From a bacterium (GTDB taxonomy: Bacteria > Fidelibacterota > Marinisomatia > Marinisomatales > Marinisomataceae), in the NCBI GenBank assembly GCA_023255095.1, contig JALRJJ010000141.1, forward strand, positions 1 to 19,341: a stretch of DNA of 19,341 nucleotides, in the 5' to 3' direction. The notes beneath the pieces were generated by a model. That model ran no database searches and was not told the DNA's origin. It worked only from the letters and a program-made list of their open reading frames with translations. This document shows, piece by piece, positions 7,151 to 13,690 of the stretch; positions within the stretch are counted from its first letter, which is position 1, and each line of letters opens with the position of its first letter. Made by a program: the position numbers and the translations under genes.

Positions 7151-8773
7151 ATGGATAAAGACTTTAGAGCTGTTAATGAACCGATAATTGATTTTGAACC
7201 AGGTTCAAATCATAGAAAGCTTCTTCTAAAAGAAATTGAAAGACAGTCTAGCAGAATAAAAGAAATTCCAATAATCATTAATGGAAAAGAAATAAAAACT
7301 GGAAATCTTCAAGTATGTTCTAAGCCTCATGACCACCAACACATCTTAGGTCACTACCACGAAGCTGGCGAAAAAGAGATTCAAATGGCTATTGATTCAT
7401 CATTAGAAGCTTGGAAATACTGGTCAAATACATCATTAGAGTATCGATCAAAAATTTTCAAAAAAGTTGCAGACTTAATAGCGGGGCCTTATAGATATAA
7501 AATTAATGCTGCAGCGATGTTAGATATTGGGAAAAGCGTATTTCAAGCGGAAGTTGATGCTTCCTGTGAATTAATAGACTTTCTTAACTTTAATATTGAA
7601 TTTGCTCATAAAATGCAAACTTCCTTCACCCCTATTTCACCAGAAGGAATGAGTAATGAGCTTGAATTTAGACCTTTAGAGGGATTTGTTTTTGCAATCG
7701 CCCCATTTAATTTTTTTAGCATTGGAGGTAATTTAGCTATTTCTCCAGCAATCATGGGAAATACGGTTCTTTGGAAACCTGCACCGAGTGCAGTCTATTC
7801 GTCTTATTGCATAATGGAATTATATAAGGAAGCTGGGTTACCAGATGGAGTGATTAATTTTATACCGGGTGATGGCCCTAAAATTGGTAATCAGGTTCTA
7901 AAACACCCAGAATTAGCTGGAATACATTTTACTGGCTCTACAAAAACATTTAAATATCTTTGGAAAAAAGTGTCTGATAATTTAGATACTTACAGAAATT
8001 ACCCAAAAATTGTAGGTGAAACTGGAGGGAAAGATTTTTGTATAGCTCATAATTCTGCTAACATTCAAGGACTGGTAACTGCAATGATTAGAGGTGCATT
8101 CGAATATCAGGGTCAGAAATGCTCCGCAATGTCAAGAGCATATTTACCATCTTCTAAATGGTCAATAATTAAGGAAAAATTAATTTCTCAAGCGCAAACA
8201 ATCGATATCGGTCCGCCAGAGGATTTTAAAAATTTCGTTAATGCTGTCATTGATGAACCAGCTTTCGATAGAATTGCTACCTATTTAGATTATGCAAAAT
8301 CTAGCGATGATTGTGAGATATTGCTCGGAGGAAATTGTGATAAATCTAAAGGCTTTTTTGTAGACCCTACTATTATTCTAACAAAAAATCCTCATTTTAA
8401 AACTTTAGAGGAAGAAATTTTTGGTCCGGTATTGACAATTTACGTTTACGATGACAAAAATTGGGATGAAACATTAAGACTTATTGATACTACATCTCCA
8501 TATGCACTTACTGGATGTGTATTTTCAGAAGATAGGGATATTGTTGATGAGGTTCGCTCAAAACTAAGATTTTCTGCTGGTAATTTTTACATAAATGATA
8601 AGCCAACAGGTGCTGTTGTTGGACAACAGCCTTTTGGAGGAAGTAGAGCTTCCGGAACAAACGATAAGGGCGGTTCAATGTTAAATCTTTTGAGATGGAC
8701 TTCCCCTAGAACGATTAAAGAAACTTTTGAACCTCCTCAAGACTATCGTTACCCTTTTATGGATAATGAATAA
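7151..8773 (+). CDS. pruA: L-glutamate gamma-semialdehyde (1-pyrroline-5-carboxylate) dehydrogenase
   Basis: This enzyme performs the second step of proline catabolism, oxidising glutamate semialdehyde/P5C to glutamate with NAD+. The 540-aa protein is an aldehyde dehydrogenase of the ALDH4A1-like subtype (single function, no proline dehydrogenase domain). Motifs are FAIAPFNFFSIGGNL, VLWKPAPSAVYSSY, HFTGSTKTFKYLWK, YPKIVGETGGKDF with general-base Glu290, and YQGQKCSAMSRAYLP with nucleophile Cys324. The Glu-Cys spacing of 34 is standard for the superfamily. EEEIFGPVLTIYVY and QQPFGGSRASGTNDK lie near the end. The ATG at 7151 is chosen because of its strong AGGAG. TAA is followed at once by the sucC ATG. 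Proline dehydrogenase (putA/prodh) is not in the window. Confidence 0.95.
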   Translation: MDKDFRAVNEPIIDFEPGSNHRKLLLKEIERQSSRIKEIPIIINGKEIKTGNLQVCSKPHDHQHILGHYHEAGEKEIQMAIDSSLEAWKYWSNTSLEYRSKIFKKVADLIAGPYRYKINAAAMLDIGKSVFQAEVDASCELIDFLNFNIEFAHKMQTSFTPISPEGMSNELEFRPLEGFVFAIAPFNFFSIGGNLAISPAIMGNTVLWKPAPSAVYSSYCIMELYKEAGLPDGVINFIPGDGPKIGNQVLKHPELAGIHFTGSTKTFKYLWKKVSDNLDTYRNYPKIVGETGGKDFCIAHNSANIQGLVTAMIRGAFEYQGQKCSAMSRAYLPSSKWSIIKEKLISQAQTIDIGPPEDFKNFVNAVIDEPAFDRIATYLDYAKSSDDCEILLGGNCDKSKGFFVDPTIILTKNPHFKTLEEEIFGPVLTIYVYDDKNWDETLRLIDTTSPYALTGCVFSEDRDIVDEVRSKLRFSAGNFYINDKPTGAVVGQQPFGGSRASGTNDKGGSMLNLLRWTSPRTIKETFEPPQDYRYPFMDNE

Positions 8774-9940
8774 ATGAAGATTCACGAATATCAAGCTAAG
8801 CAAATCCTCAGTGAATATAATGTACCTGTTCAAAGAGGTTACGTTGTTTCAAAAAAAAGTGATATTAATGAAACTATTCAAAGAGTACAGAATGATTTCA
8901 ATTCCGAATCAGTCGTTGTTAAAGCACAGATTCATGCAGGTGGAAGAGGTAAAGGTGGGGGTGTGAAATTTTGTTCAAATTATAATAAAGCTGTTGAGGC
9001 ATCTCAGTCGATCCTTGGTATGAATCTCATTACTCCTCAAACTGGAAAAGATGGTAAGATTGTTAATCAAATTTTTATAACAGAGGCGATTGATATTGAT
9101 AAAGAACTTTATTTTGCTTTGATGTTTGATCGATCAAAAAATGCAGATGTTTTTATTGTTTCTACGGAAGGTGGAATGGATATTGAGGAAGTTGCTGAAA
9201 AATTTCCTGAAAAAATAGTTAAAGCATGGATATCGGGTGAAACCAAACCATTACGTGATGCAATCAACAAAATAATTGAATCTCTAGAATTATCCTCAAT
9301 CAAAGATGCCCATACTTTCTTTGAAAATATTTATCAATGTTATAATCAAAATGACTGCTCCCTTCTAGAAATTAATCCTTTAGTTATTACAACAGAAAAA
9401 AAATTAATTGCTCTAGATGCAAAAGTTGATATTGATTCAAATGCTCTTTTTAGGCAGGAAAAAATATCTTCTTTCCATGATAAAACTGAAGAAGACCCCT
9501 TAGAGCTTCAAGCATCAGAATTTGGTTTAAACTATATTAAACTTGATGGAAATGTGGGTTGTATGGTCAATGGAGCGGGCTTAGCGATGGCAACTATGGA
9601 TATTATCAAACATTGTGGTGGAGAACCAGCAAACTTTCTTGATGTGGGTGGAGCTGCAAATGTAGATACTATAAAAAATGGATTTAAAATTATTTTATCA
9701 GATCCCAATGTTAAGTCAATTTTAATAAATATTTTTGGTGGGATTGTTAGATGTGATCGTGTTGCTAATGGAGTTATACAGGCTATAAAAGAATTGAACT
9801 TAGATGTTGGAGTGGTTGTTAGGTTGCAAGGAACAAATGCAGATTTAGCAAGAAAAATCTTAGATGAGTCAGATATAAAACTGGAAAGTGCTGAAACAAT
9901 TGAAGAAGCTGCAAAAAAAGCAGTTGCTATGGTGTCATAA
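8774..9940 (+). CDS. sucC: Succinyl-CoA synthetase (ADP-forming) subunit beta
   Basis: SucC is the ATP-grasp subunit that binds nucleotide and, with SucD, converts succinyl-CoA plus phosphate to succinate with substrate-level phosphorylation. The sequence starts MKIHEYQAKQILSEYNVPV and has VVKAQIHAGGRGKGGGVKF in the ATP-grasp lid, EINPLVIT for metal binding, and the C-terminal ligase half with GNVGCMVNGAGLAMATMD, FLDVGGAAN and INIFGGIVRCDRVANG. At 388 aa it equals the E. coli length. The ATG abuts the pruA stop with no separate ribosome binding site, and the stop shares one base with the sucD start (TAATG). Both junctions imply translational coupling. Nucleotide preference (ATP or GTP) cannot be read by eye. 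Confidence 0.98.
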   Translation: MKIHEYQAKQILSEYNVPVQRGYVVSKKSDINETIQRVQNDFNSESVVVKAQIHAGGRGKGGGVKFCSNYNKAVEASQSILGMNLITPQTGKDGKIVNQIFITEAIDIDKELYFALMFDRSKNADVFIVSTEGGMDIEEVAEKFPEKIVKAWISGETKPLRDAINKIIESLELSSIKDAHTFFENIYQCYNQNDCSLLEINPLVITTEKKLIALDAKVDIDSNALFRQEKISSFHDKTEEDPLELQASEFGLNYIKLDGNVGCMVNGAGLAMATMDIIKHCGGEPANFLDVGGAANVDTIKNGFKIILSDPNVKSILINIFGGIVRCDRVANGVIQAIKELNLDVGVVVRLQGTNADLARKILDESDIKLESAETIEEAAKKAVAMVS

Positions 9941-10821
9941 TGTCAATTTTACTTAAAAAAGAAACTTCAATTTTAGTGCAAGGTATTACTGGATCTGAAG
10001 GCCTTTTTCATACTGAACAAATGATTGATTATGGTTCTAACATTTTGTGTGGAGTTACACCAGGCAAAGGTGGTCAATATGCTACTAAAAACAATCTTCC
10101 CGTTTTTAATAGTATTGAAGATGCGATGAAAAAGTTTAAGATTGATGCGAGTATAATTTTTGTTCCACCAAGATTTGCTGCGAATGCTATTCTTGAAGCA
10201 ATTGAAGAAAAAATTAGCTTAATTGTTTGTATTTCTGAGGGAATTCCTGTAAGAGATATGAAAAGAGTTAAAATAGCTTTAGATGCTTCATCTTCTATTT
10301 TAATTGGTCCTAATTGTCCAGGATTAATCACTGCAGAAGAATCTAAAATGGGAATCACACCAGGTTTTATATGTAAAAAAGGACCCATTGGAATTTTATC
10401 TAAATCAGGAACATTGACTTATGAAGCAATAGATCAGATTGTAAATATAGGATACGGAATTAGTACAGCAGTTGGAATTGGTGGAGATCCAATTATTGGA
10501 TCCAGCATGATTGACATTTTAAAACATTTTGAAAATGATCCTGAAACCGAAGCAGTAGTTCTAATTGGGGAAATTGGTGGTAATATGGAAAATGAAGCTG
10601 CAAAATGGATTAAAAATAATTTTAGTAAACCAGTTGTTTCATTCATTGCTGGCCAAACTGCTCCAAAAGGAAAAAGAATGGGACATGCGGGAGCAATAAT
10701 TTCGGAAGGATCTGAAACAGCTGAAGCAAAAATAAAAACTTTAAAAGAATGTGGAATTTCAGTATCAAAAACAGTATCTGAAATTGGAATAACAATGAAA
10801 AAACTATTAGGAGAAAAATGA
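9940..10821 (+). CDS. sucD: Succinyl-CoA synthetase subunit alpha
   Basis: SucD binds CoA and carries the phosphohistidine intermediate of the TCA-cycle succinyl-CoA synthetase. The N-terminal CoA-binding Rossmann domain shows SILVQGITGSEGLFHTEQM, GVTPGKGG and VPPRFAANAI. The ligase domain shows GPNCPGLIT, ILSKSGTLTYEA, GIGGDPIIGSS and GEIGGNMENEAA. The active His is His249 in KRMGHAGAIISEGSETAEAK. The length of 293 aa is typical. It starts inside the sucC stop and ends in an ATGA overlap with ndk, so the three genes are almost certainly one transcript. Confidence 0.98.
   Translation: MSILLKKETSILVQGITGSEGLFHTEQMIDYGSNILCGVTPGKGGQYATKNNLPVFNSIEDAMKKFKIDASIIFVPPRFAANAILEAIEEKISLIVCISEGIPVRDMKRVKIALDASSSILIGPNCPGLITAEESKMGITPGFICKKGPIGILSKSGTLTYEAIDQIVNIGYGISTAVGIGGDPIIGSSMIDILKHFENDPETEAVVLIGEIGGNMENEAAKWIKNNFSKPVVSFIAGQTAPKGKRMGHAGAIISEGSETAEAKIKTLKECGISVSKTVSEIGITMKKLLGEK
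10809..10813 (+). promoter_or_regulatory. ndk: Ribosome binding site for ndk within sucD
   Basis: AGGAG lies 4 nt before the ndk ATG (10818), inside the last codons of sucD. It confirms this start and the 4-nt overlap. Confidence 0.7.
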
Positions 10822-11213
10822 TTTACACGCTTGCAATAATTAAACCGGATGCGATGAAAAAAGGCTATAAAGAAGATATTCGTTCAGAAATTTTAGATAA
10901 TGGATTTAAAATTGCTGAAGAAAAAACAATCCACCTATCTAAAGAACAAGCAGAAAGGTTTTATGCAGTTCATAAAGATAAGCCTTTTTTTATTGAACTT
11001 GTAGAATTTATGACTTCATTTGAATCACACATTATGAAGCTAGAAAAAGAAAATGCTGTGATTGAGTGGAGAAATTTGATGGGAGCTACTGATCCGAGTA
11101 AGGCAGACCAGGGAACTATTAGGTCTAAATTCGGAACCGATATTTCAATGAATGCTACTCATGGTTCTGATAGTAACGAAAATGCTACAATTGAAATAAA
11201 TCATTTCTTTTAA
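10818..11213 (+). CDS. ndk: Nucleoside diphosphate kinase
   Basis: Ndk transfers the gamma-phosphate between nucleoside di- and triphosphates through a phosphohistidine. Seen are TLAIIKPDAMKKG (residues 4-16), FYAVHKDKPFFIELVEFMTS, MGATDPSKADQGTIRSKFG and the active-site NATHGSDSNENA with His115. At 131 aa it is about 10 residues shorter than many bacterial Ndks because it ends right after the INHFF segment and lacks a C-terminal tail; all catalytic parts are present. It overlaps sucD by 4 nt and the next gene by 1 nt. Association of Ndk with succinyl-CoA synthetase has been reported in Pseudomonas, so this tight coupling with sucCD is functionally sensible (inference here). Confidence 0.97.
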   Translation: MIYTLAIIKPDAMKKGYKEDIRSEILDNGFKIAEEKTIHLSKEQAERFYAVHKDKPFFIELVEFMTSFESHIMKLEKENAVIEWRNLMGATDPSKADQGTIRSKFGTDISMNATHGSDSNENATIEINHFF

Positions 11214-11584
11214 TGTTGAATAAACTAATTATTTTCATAATTCTAATTTCTTCTCTTTTTTCTCAGAATAAAGAATCTAGTTGGTTGGAAATAAAACTAA
11301 ATAGTAGCTCAGATTCAGTATCAAAAAATATAACGGCACATGATTCATCTTACTTTACAATTCAAATAGCTGCTAAAAAAAGCTTTTCTGAAGCATATGA
11401 AATGGTTCAAGAGCTCAATAATCAAAAAATTGAGGCATATATTCAAAAAAATGAAAATGATTTTCAATTCAATTATAGAGTAAGATTTGGTTATTTTTCA
11501 AATAGAAACAATGCTGAGAAATTTTTAATCAATTTAAAAGAATTAACAAATTGTGAATGCTGGATTGATCGAATTGAACTTTAA
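11213..11584 (+). CDS. Small secreted SPOR-domain protein
   Basis: The 123-aa product begins with a signal peptide (positively charged MLNK, a hydrophobic IIFIILISSLFS core, likely cut near S17-Q18, no lipobox Cys). A single SPOR domain then spans about residues 45-120: YFTIQIAAKKSFSEAYEMVQEL, followed by YRVRFGYFSNRNNAEKFL. SPOR domains bind denuded septal peptidoglycan, so a periplasmic envelope or division role is likely. Two Cys (C-E-C near residues 114-116) lie at the end. The start shares a base with the ndk stop (TAATG). The protein is essentially one domain plus signal, without the cytoplasmic/TM part of FtsN or DedD. The physiological role is not known from sequence. Confidence 0.8.
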   Translation: MLNKLIIFIILISSLFSQNKESSWLEIKLNSSSDSVSKNITAHDSSYFTIQIAAKKSFSEAYEMVQELNNQKIEAYIQKNENDFQFNYRVRFGYFSNRNNAEKFLINLKELTNCECWIDRIEL

Positions 11585-11609
11585 AAAATAATTTTTTATG
11601 TGTTATAAT
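11581..11609 (+). promoter_or_regulatory. rpmF: Extended -10 promoter for the rpmF-fab operon
   Basis: TGTTATAAT at 11601-11609 is a perfect extended -10 (TGn plus consensus TATAAT). At 17 bp upstream is TTAAAA (11581-11586), a 4/6 match to the -35. A GC-free A6-TAA-T6 dyad (11583-11597) lies across the spacer. The predicted start is near 11616, giving a leader of about 25 nt to rpmF. It lies in the 57-bp gap after the SPOR gene. Confidence 0.6.
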
Positions 11610-11641
11610 TTTGATTATATTGCACCTGAAATTTTTTAGAA

Positions 11642-11818
11642 ATGTTACCAAAAAAGAGACAGTCAAAAGCGCGTTCGAAAAAAAGAAGAACTCATTATAA
11701 ATCTTCTTTAGTTCATACAGTAAAATGTAAGAATACAGGAGAGTCACATCTCCCTCATCAAGCTTACGAGCACGATGGAATCCTTTATTACAAAGGTAAA
11801 CCAATCGACGAAAAATAA
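11642..11818 (+). CDS. rpmF: 50S ribosomal protein L32, single-cysteine form
   Basis: This 58-aa gene encodes a basic N-terminus, MLPKKRQSKARSKKRRTHYK, then VKCKNTGESHLPHQAY, then DGILYYKGKPIDEK. The pattern P-K-R-x-S-K-x-R-x-x-x-R-R-x-H-Y-K and the L-P-H-x-x-Y...G-Y-Y-x-G tail identify L32. The zinc-ribbon form has four Cys; only Cys29 remains, as in Bacteroidota-like L32, so zinc binding is unlikely. Its TAA shares one base with the fabD ATG (TAATG). rpmF heading a fatty-acid operon is a conserved arrangement (rpmF-plsX-fabH-fabD in E. coli), which links ribosome and membrane synthesis. DUF177/YceD, often upstream, is absent, as are plsX and fabH. Confidence 0.93.
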   Translation: MLPKKRQSKARSKKRRTHYKSSLVHTVKCKNTGESHLPHQAYEHDGILYYKGKPIDEK

Positions 11819-12708
11819 TGTCTCATGTTTTAATTTTCACAGGTCAAGGATCTCACAGACCTGGCATGGGATATAATCTTTATAACGAATTCCCAAACGT
11901 AAAATCAAAATTTGATAATGCAGAATCTATTTTGGGATTTAACATCAAAGAAATTATGTTCTCAGACAATGAAGAATTGCTTAGAAAAACTAAGTATGCT
12001 CAAATTGCAATTTATTTATATTCTGTATGCTTATTTGATCTTTTAAGTCCAAAAATTTGGGAAATAAAAGCAGTGGCTGGGCATAGTCTTGGAGAATTCT
12101 CAGCTTTATATTCAAATCAAACATACACTTTTGAAACGGGATTAAGAATAGTTCATGCTCGTTCTAAAGCTATGAATATTTGCGAAGAAAATTATCCAGG
12201 GGCAATGTCAGCAGTAATTGGAATTGAAAAAGAAAAATTAGATCAAATCTGCAAACTTTATTCTTCACAAATTGCAAATATCAATTCTGTAAATCAGATT
12301 GTTATTTCTGGCACTACAGAGTCTGTAAAAAAAACATCTGAACATCTCAATTCTCTAAAAATTAAATCAATTCCTTTAAAAGTAAGTGGAGCATTTCATT
12401 CAAACTTGATGTCTGATGCAAAAGATTCATTAAAAAAAATAATTGAGGCTTCTGAATTTTTTGAACCTAAAATCCCTGTAATTTCAAACATTGATGCTAA
12501 AGCTAAAGTAGAAATCAATGAAATTAAAAATGCTCTTATTCACCAAGTTGATAGTCCAGTTCTTTGGTATGATTCTGTTTTGAGACTTAAATCTTTTTCT
12601 AATTCTTTCGTTGAATTAGGCCCAAAAAGTGTTTTAAGTGCAATGGTTAAAAAAATTGATAATTCGCTTCAAACTAATCATTATAATTCCTATAATGATT
12701 TAATATAA
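11818..12708 (+). CDS. fabD: Malonyl-CoA:ACP transacylase
   Basis: FabD moves malonyl groups from CoA to acyl carrier protein, supplying the fatty-acid elongation cycle. Visible are the N-terminal VLIFTGQGSHRPGMG (oxyanion Gln10; the usual FPGQGSQ is slightly changed), the nucleophile elbow GHSLGEFSALY with Ser90, the substrate-binding Arg region (HARSKAM), NSVNQIVISG and the catalytic His194 in VSGAFHSNLM. VELGPKSVLSAMVKK closes the fold. The length of 296 aa is near the family norm of about 310. It overlaps rpmF by 1 nt and is followed after one base by fabG. Confidence 0.96.
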   Translation: MSHVLIFTGQGSHRPGMGYNLYNEFPNVKSKFDNAESILGFNIKEIMFSDNEELLRKTKYAQIAIYLYSVCLFDLLSPKIWEIKAVAGHSLGEFSALYSNQTYTFETGLRIVHARSKAMNICEENYPGAMSAVIGIEKEKLDQICKLYSSQIANINSVNQIVISGTTESVKKTSEHLNSLKIKSIPLKVSGAFHSNLMSDAKDSLKKIIEASEFFEPKIPVISNIDAKAKVEINEIKNALIHQVDSPVLWYDSVLRLKSFSNSFVELGPKSVLSAMVKKIDNSLQTNHYNSYNDLI

Positions 12709-12709
12709 A

Positions 12710-13444
12710 ATGTTTCAATTCTCAAATAATTTATGCGCAGTTGTTACCGGTGGTTCAAGAGGAATTGGCAAAGAAATTGCCTGTCGACTAGCAGAGGAAA
12801 ATATTAAAGTATATGCTTTGGCCTCATCGAAAGAATCTTTAAAAAATATTGAAAATATTACAAATTTATATCCAATTCAGTGTGATATTTCAAGCAGAGA
12901 TTCTATCAATGATTTTTTTCAAATTATTGAAGAAGAAAATCAATCAATTGATATTTTAGTGAACAATGCGGGTATCCATAGAGATAATATTCTACTAAGA
13001 ATGAGTGAAAAAGATTGGATGGATGTTATTGATATCAATTTGCATGCTCCTTTTCATTTGATGAAACATGCTTTAAAAGGAATGATTAAAAAGAATTTCG
13101 GAAGGATAATCAATATTTCATCAATTTCTGGAACAGATGGGAATAAGGGTCAATCAAATTATGCTGCTTCAAAAGGTGGTCTTATTGCATTAACAAAGTC
13201 ATTGGCGAAAGAAGTGGGGAAAAGGAATATATTAGTAAATTGCATTGCTCCTGGTGTAATTGAGACAGATATGATATCTCATTTTTCTGAAACTATAAAA
13301 AAAAGCTACTTTGAAAGGATTCCATTAAATAAATTTGGTCAGCCTTCAGATATTGCTAATATAGTTCATTTTTTGTGTTCTGATGAAGCAAGTTATATTA
13401 CTGGGCAAACATTTTATATTGATGGTGGAATGTCACTTAACTAG
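12710..13444 (+). CDS. fabG: 3-oxoacyl-ACP reductase
   Basis: FabG is an NADPH-dependent short-chain dehydrogenase that reduces 3-ketoacyl-ACP in each elongation round. The Rossmann motif VVTGGSRGIGKEIA occupies residues 11-24, the NNAG motif 85-88, and the catalytic Ser138, Tyr151 and Lys155 (NISSISG and YAASK) match E. coli FabG numbering, as does the total length of 244 aa. GVIETDM and YITGQTFYIDGGMSL are further family marks. It starts one base after fabD; its TAG stop (13442-13444) is part of the acpP ribosome binding site. Its place between fabD and acpP supports FabG over other SDR enzymes. Confidence 0.96.
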   Translation: MFQFSNNLCAVVTGGSRGIGKEIACRLAEENIKVYALASSKESLKNIENITNLYPIQCDISSRDSINDFFQIIEEENQSIDILVNNAGIHRDNILLRMSEKDWMDVIDINLHAPFHLMKHALKGMIKKNFGRIINISSISGTDGNKGQSNYAASKGGLIALTKSLAKEVGKRNILVNCIAPGVIETDMISHFSETIKKSYFERIPLNKFGQPSDIANIVHFLCSDEASYITGQTFYIDGGMSLN

Positions 13445-13447
13445 GAG
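13443..13447 (+). promoter_or_regulatory. acpP: Strong acpP ribosome binding site overlapping the fabG stop
   Basis: AGGAG with 8-nt spacing to ATG 13456; the last two bases of the fabG TAG are its first two bases. It is one of the strongest sites in the window, fitting the high level of ACP needed relative to the enzymes around it. Confidence 0.75.
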
Positions 13448-13455
13448 AGATAAAT

Positions 13456-13686
13456 ATGTCACATGATGAAAAAGTTATAAGTATAATTTCTGAAAAACTA
13501 AGTGTTGATAAATCTAGAGTCGTATCAGAAGCAAGTTTTCTAGATGATTTAGGAGCTGACTCACTAGATACTGTTGAGTTAATTATGGAATTTGAAGAGG
13601 AATTTGATATTGAAATTCCAGACGAAGATGCAGAATCTATAACAACTGTTGGATCAGCAATTTCATATATAAATAAAAACGCTTAA
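13456..13686 (+). CDS. acpP: Acyl carrier protein
   Basis: ACP carries growing acyl chains on a 4'-phosphopantetheine arm. The 76-aa acidic protein has the attachment motif LGADSLDTVELIMEFEEEF with modifiable Ser36, plus FDIEIPDEDAESI, all standard. Helix II acidic residues after Ser36 are intact for partner binding. It lies between fabG and fabF. The phosphopantetheinyl transferase (acpS) is not in the window. Confidence 0.98.
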   Translation: MSHDEKVISIISEKLSVDKSRVVSEASFLDDLGADSLDTVELIMEFEEEFDIEIPDEDAESITTVGSAISYINKNA

Positions 13687-13690
13687 TTAA

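Noticed and set aside
11529..11804. Minus-strand open frame across the SPOR end and the rpmF region
   Set aside because: It is antisense to a clear L32 gene on the plus strand with a promoter and coupled downstream fabD; the frame is a shadow.
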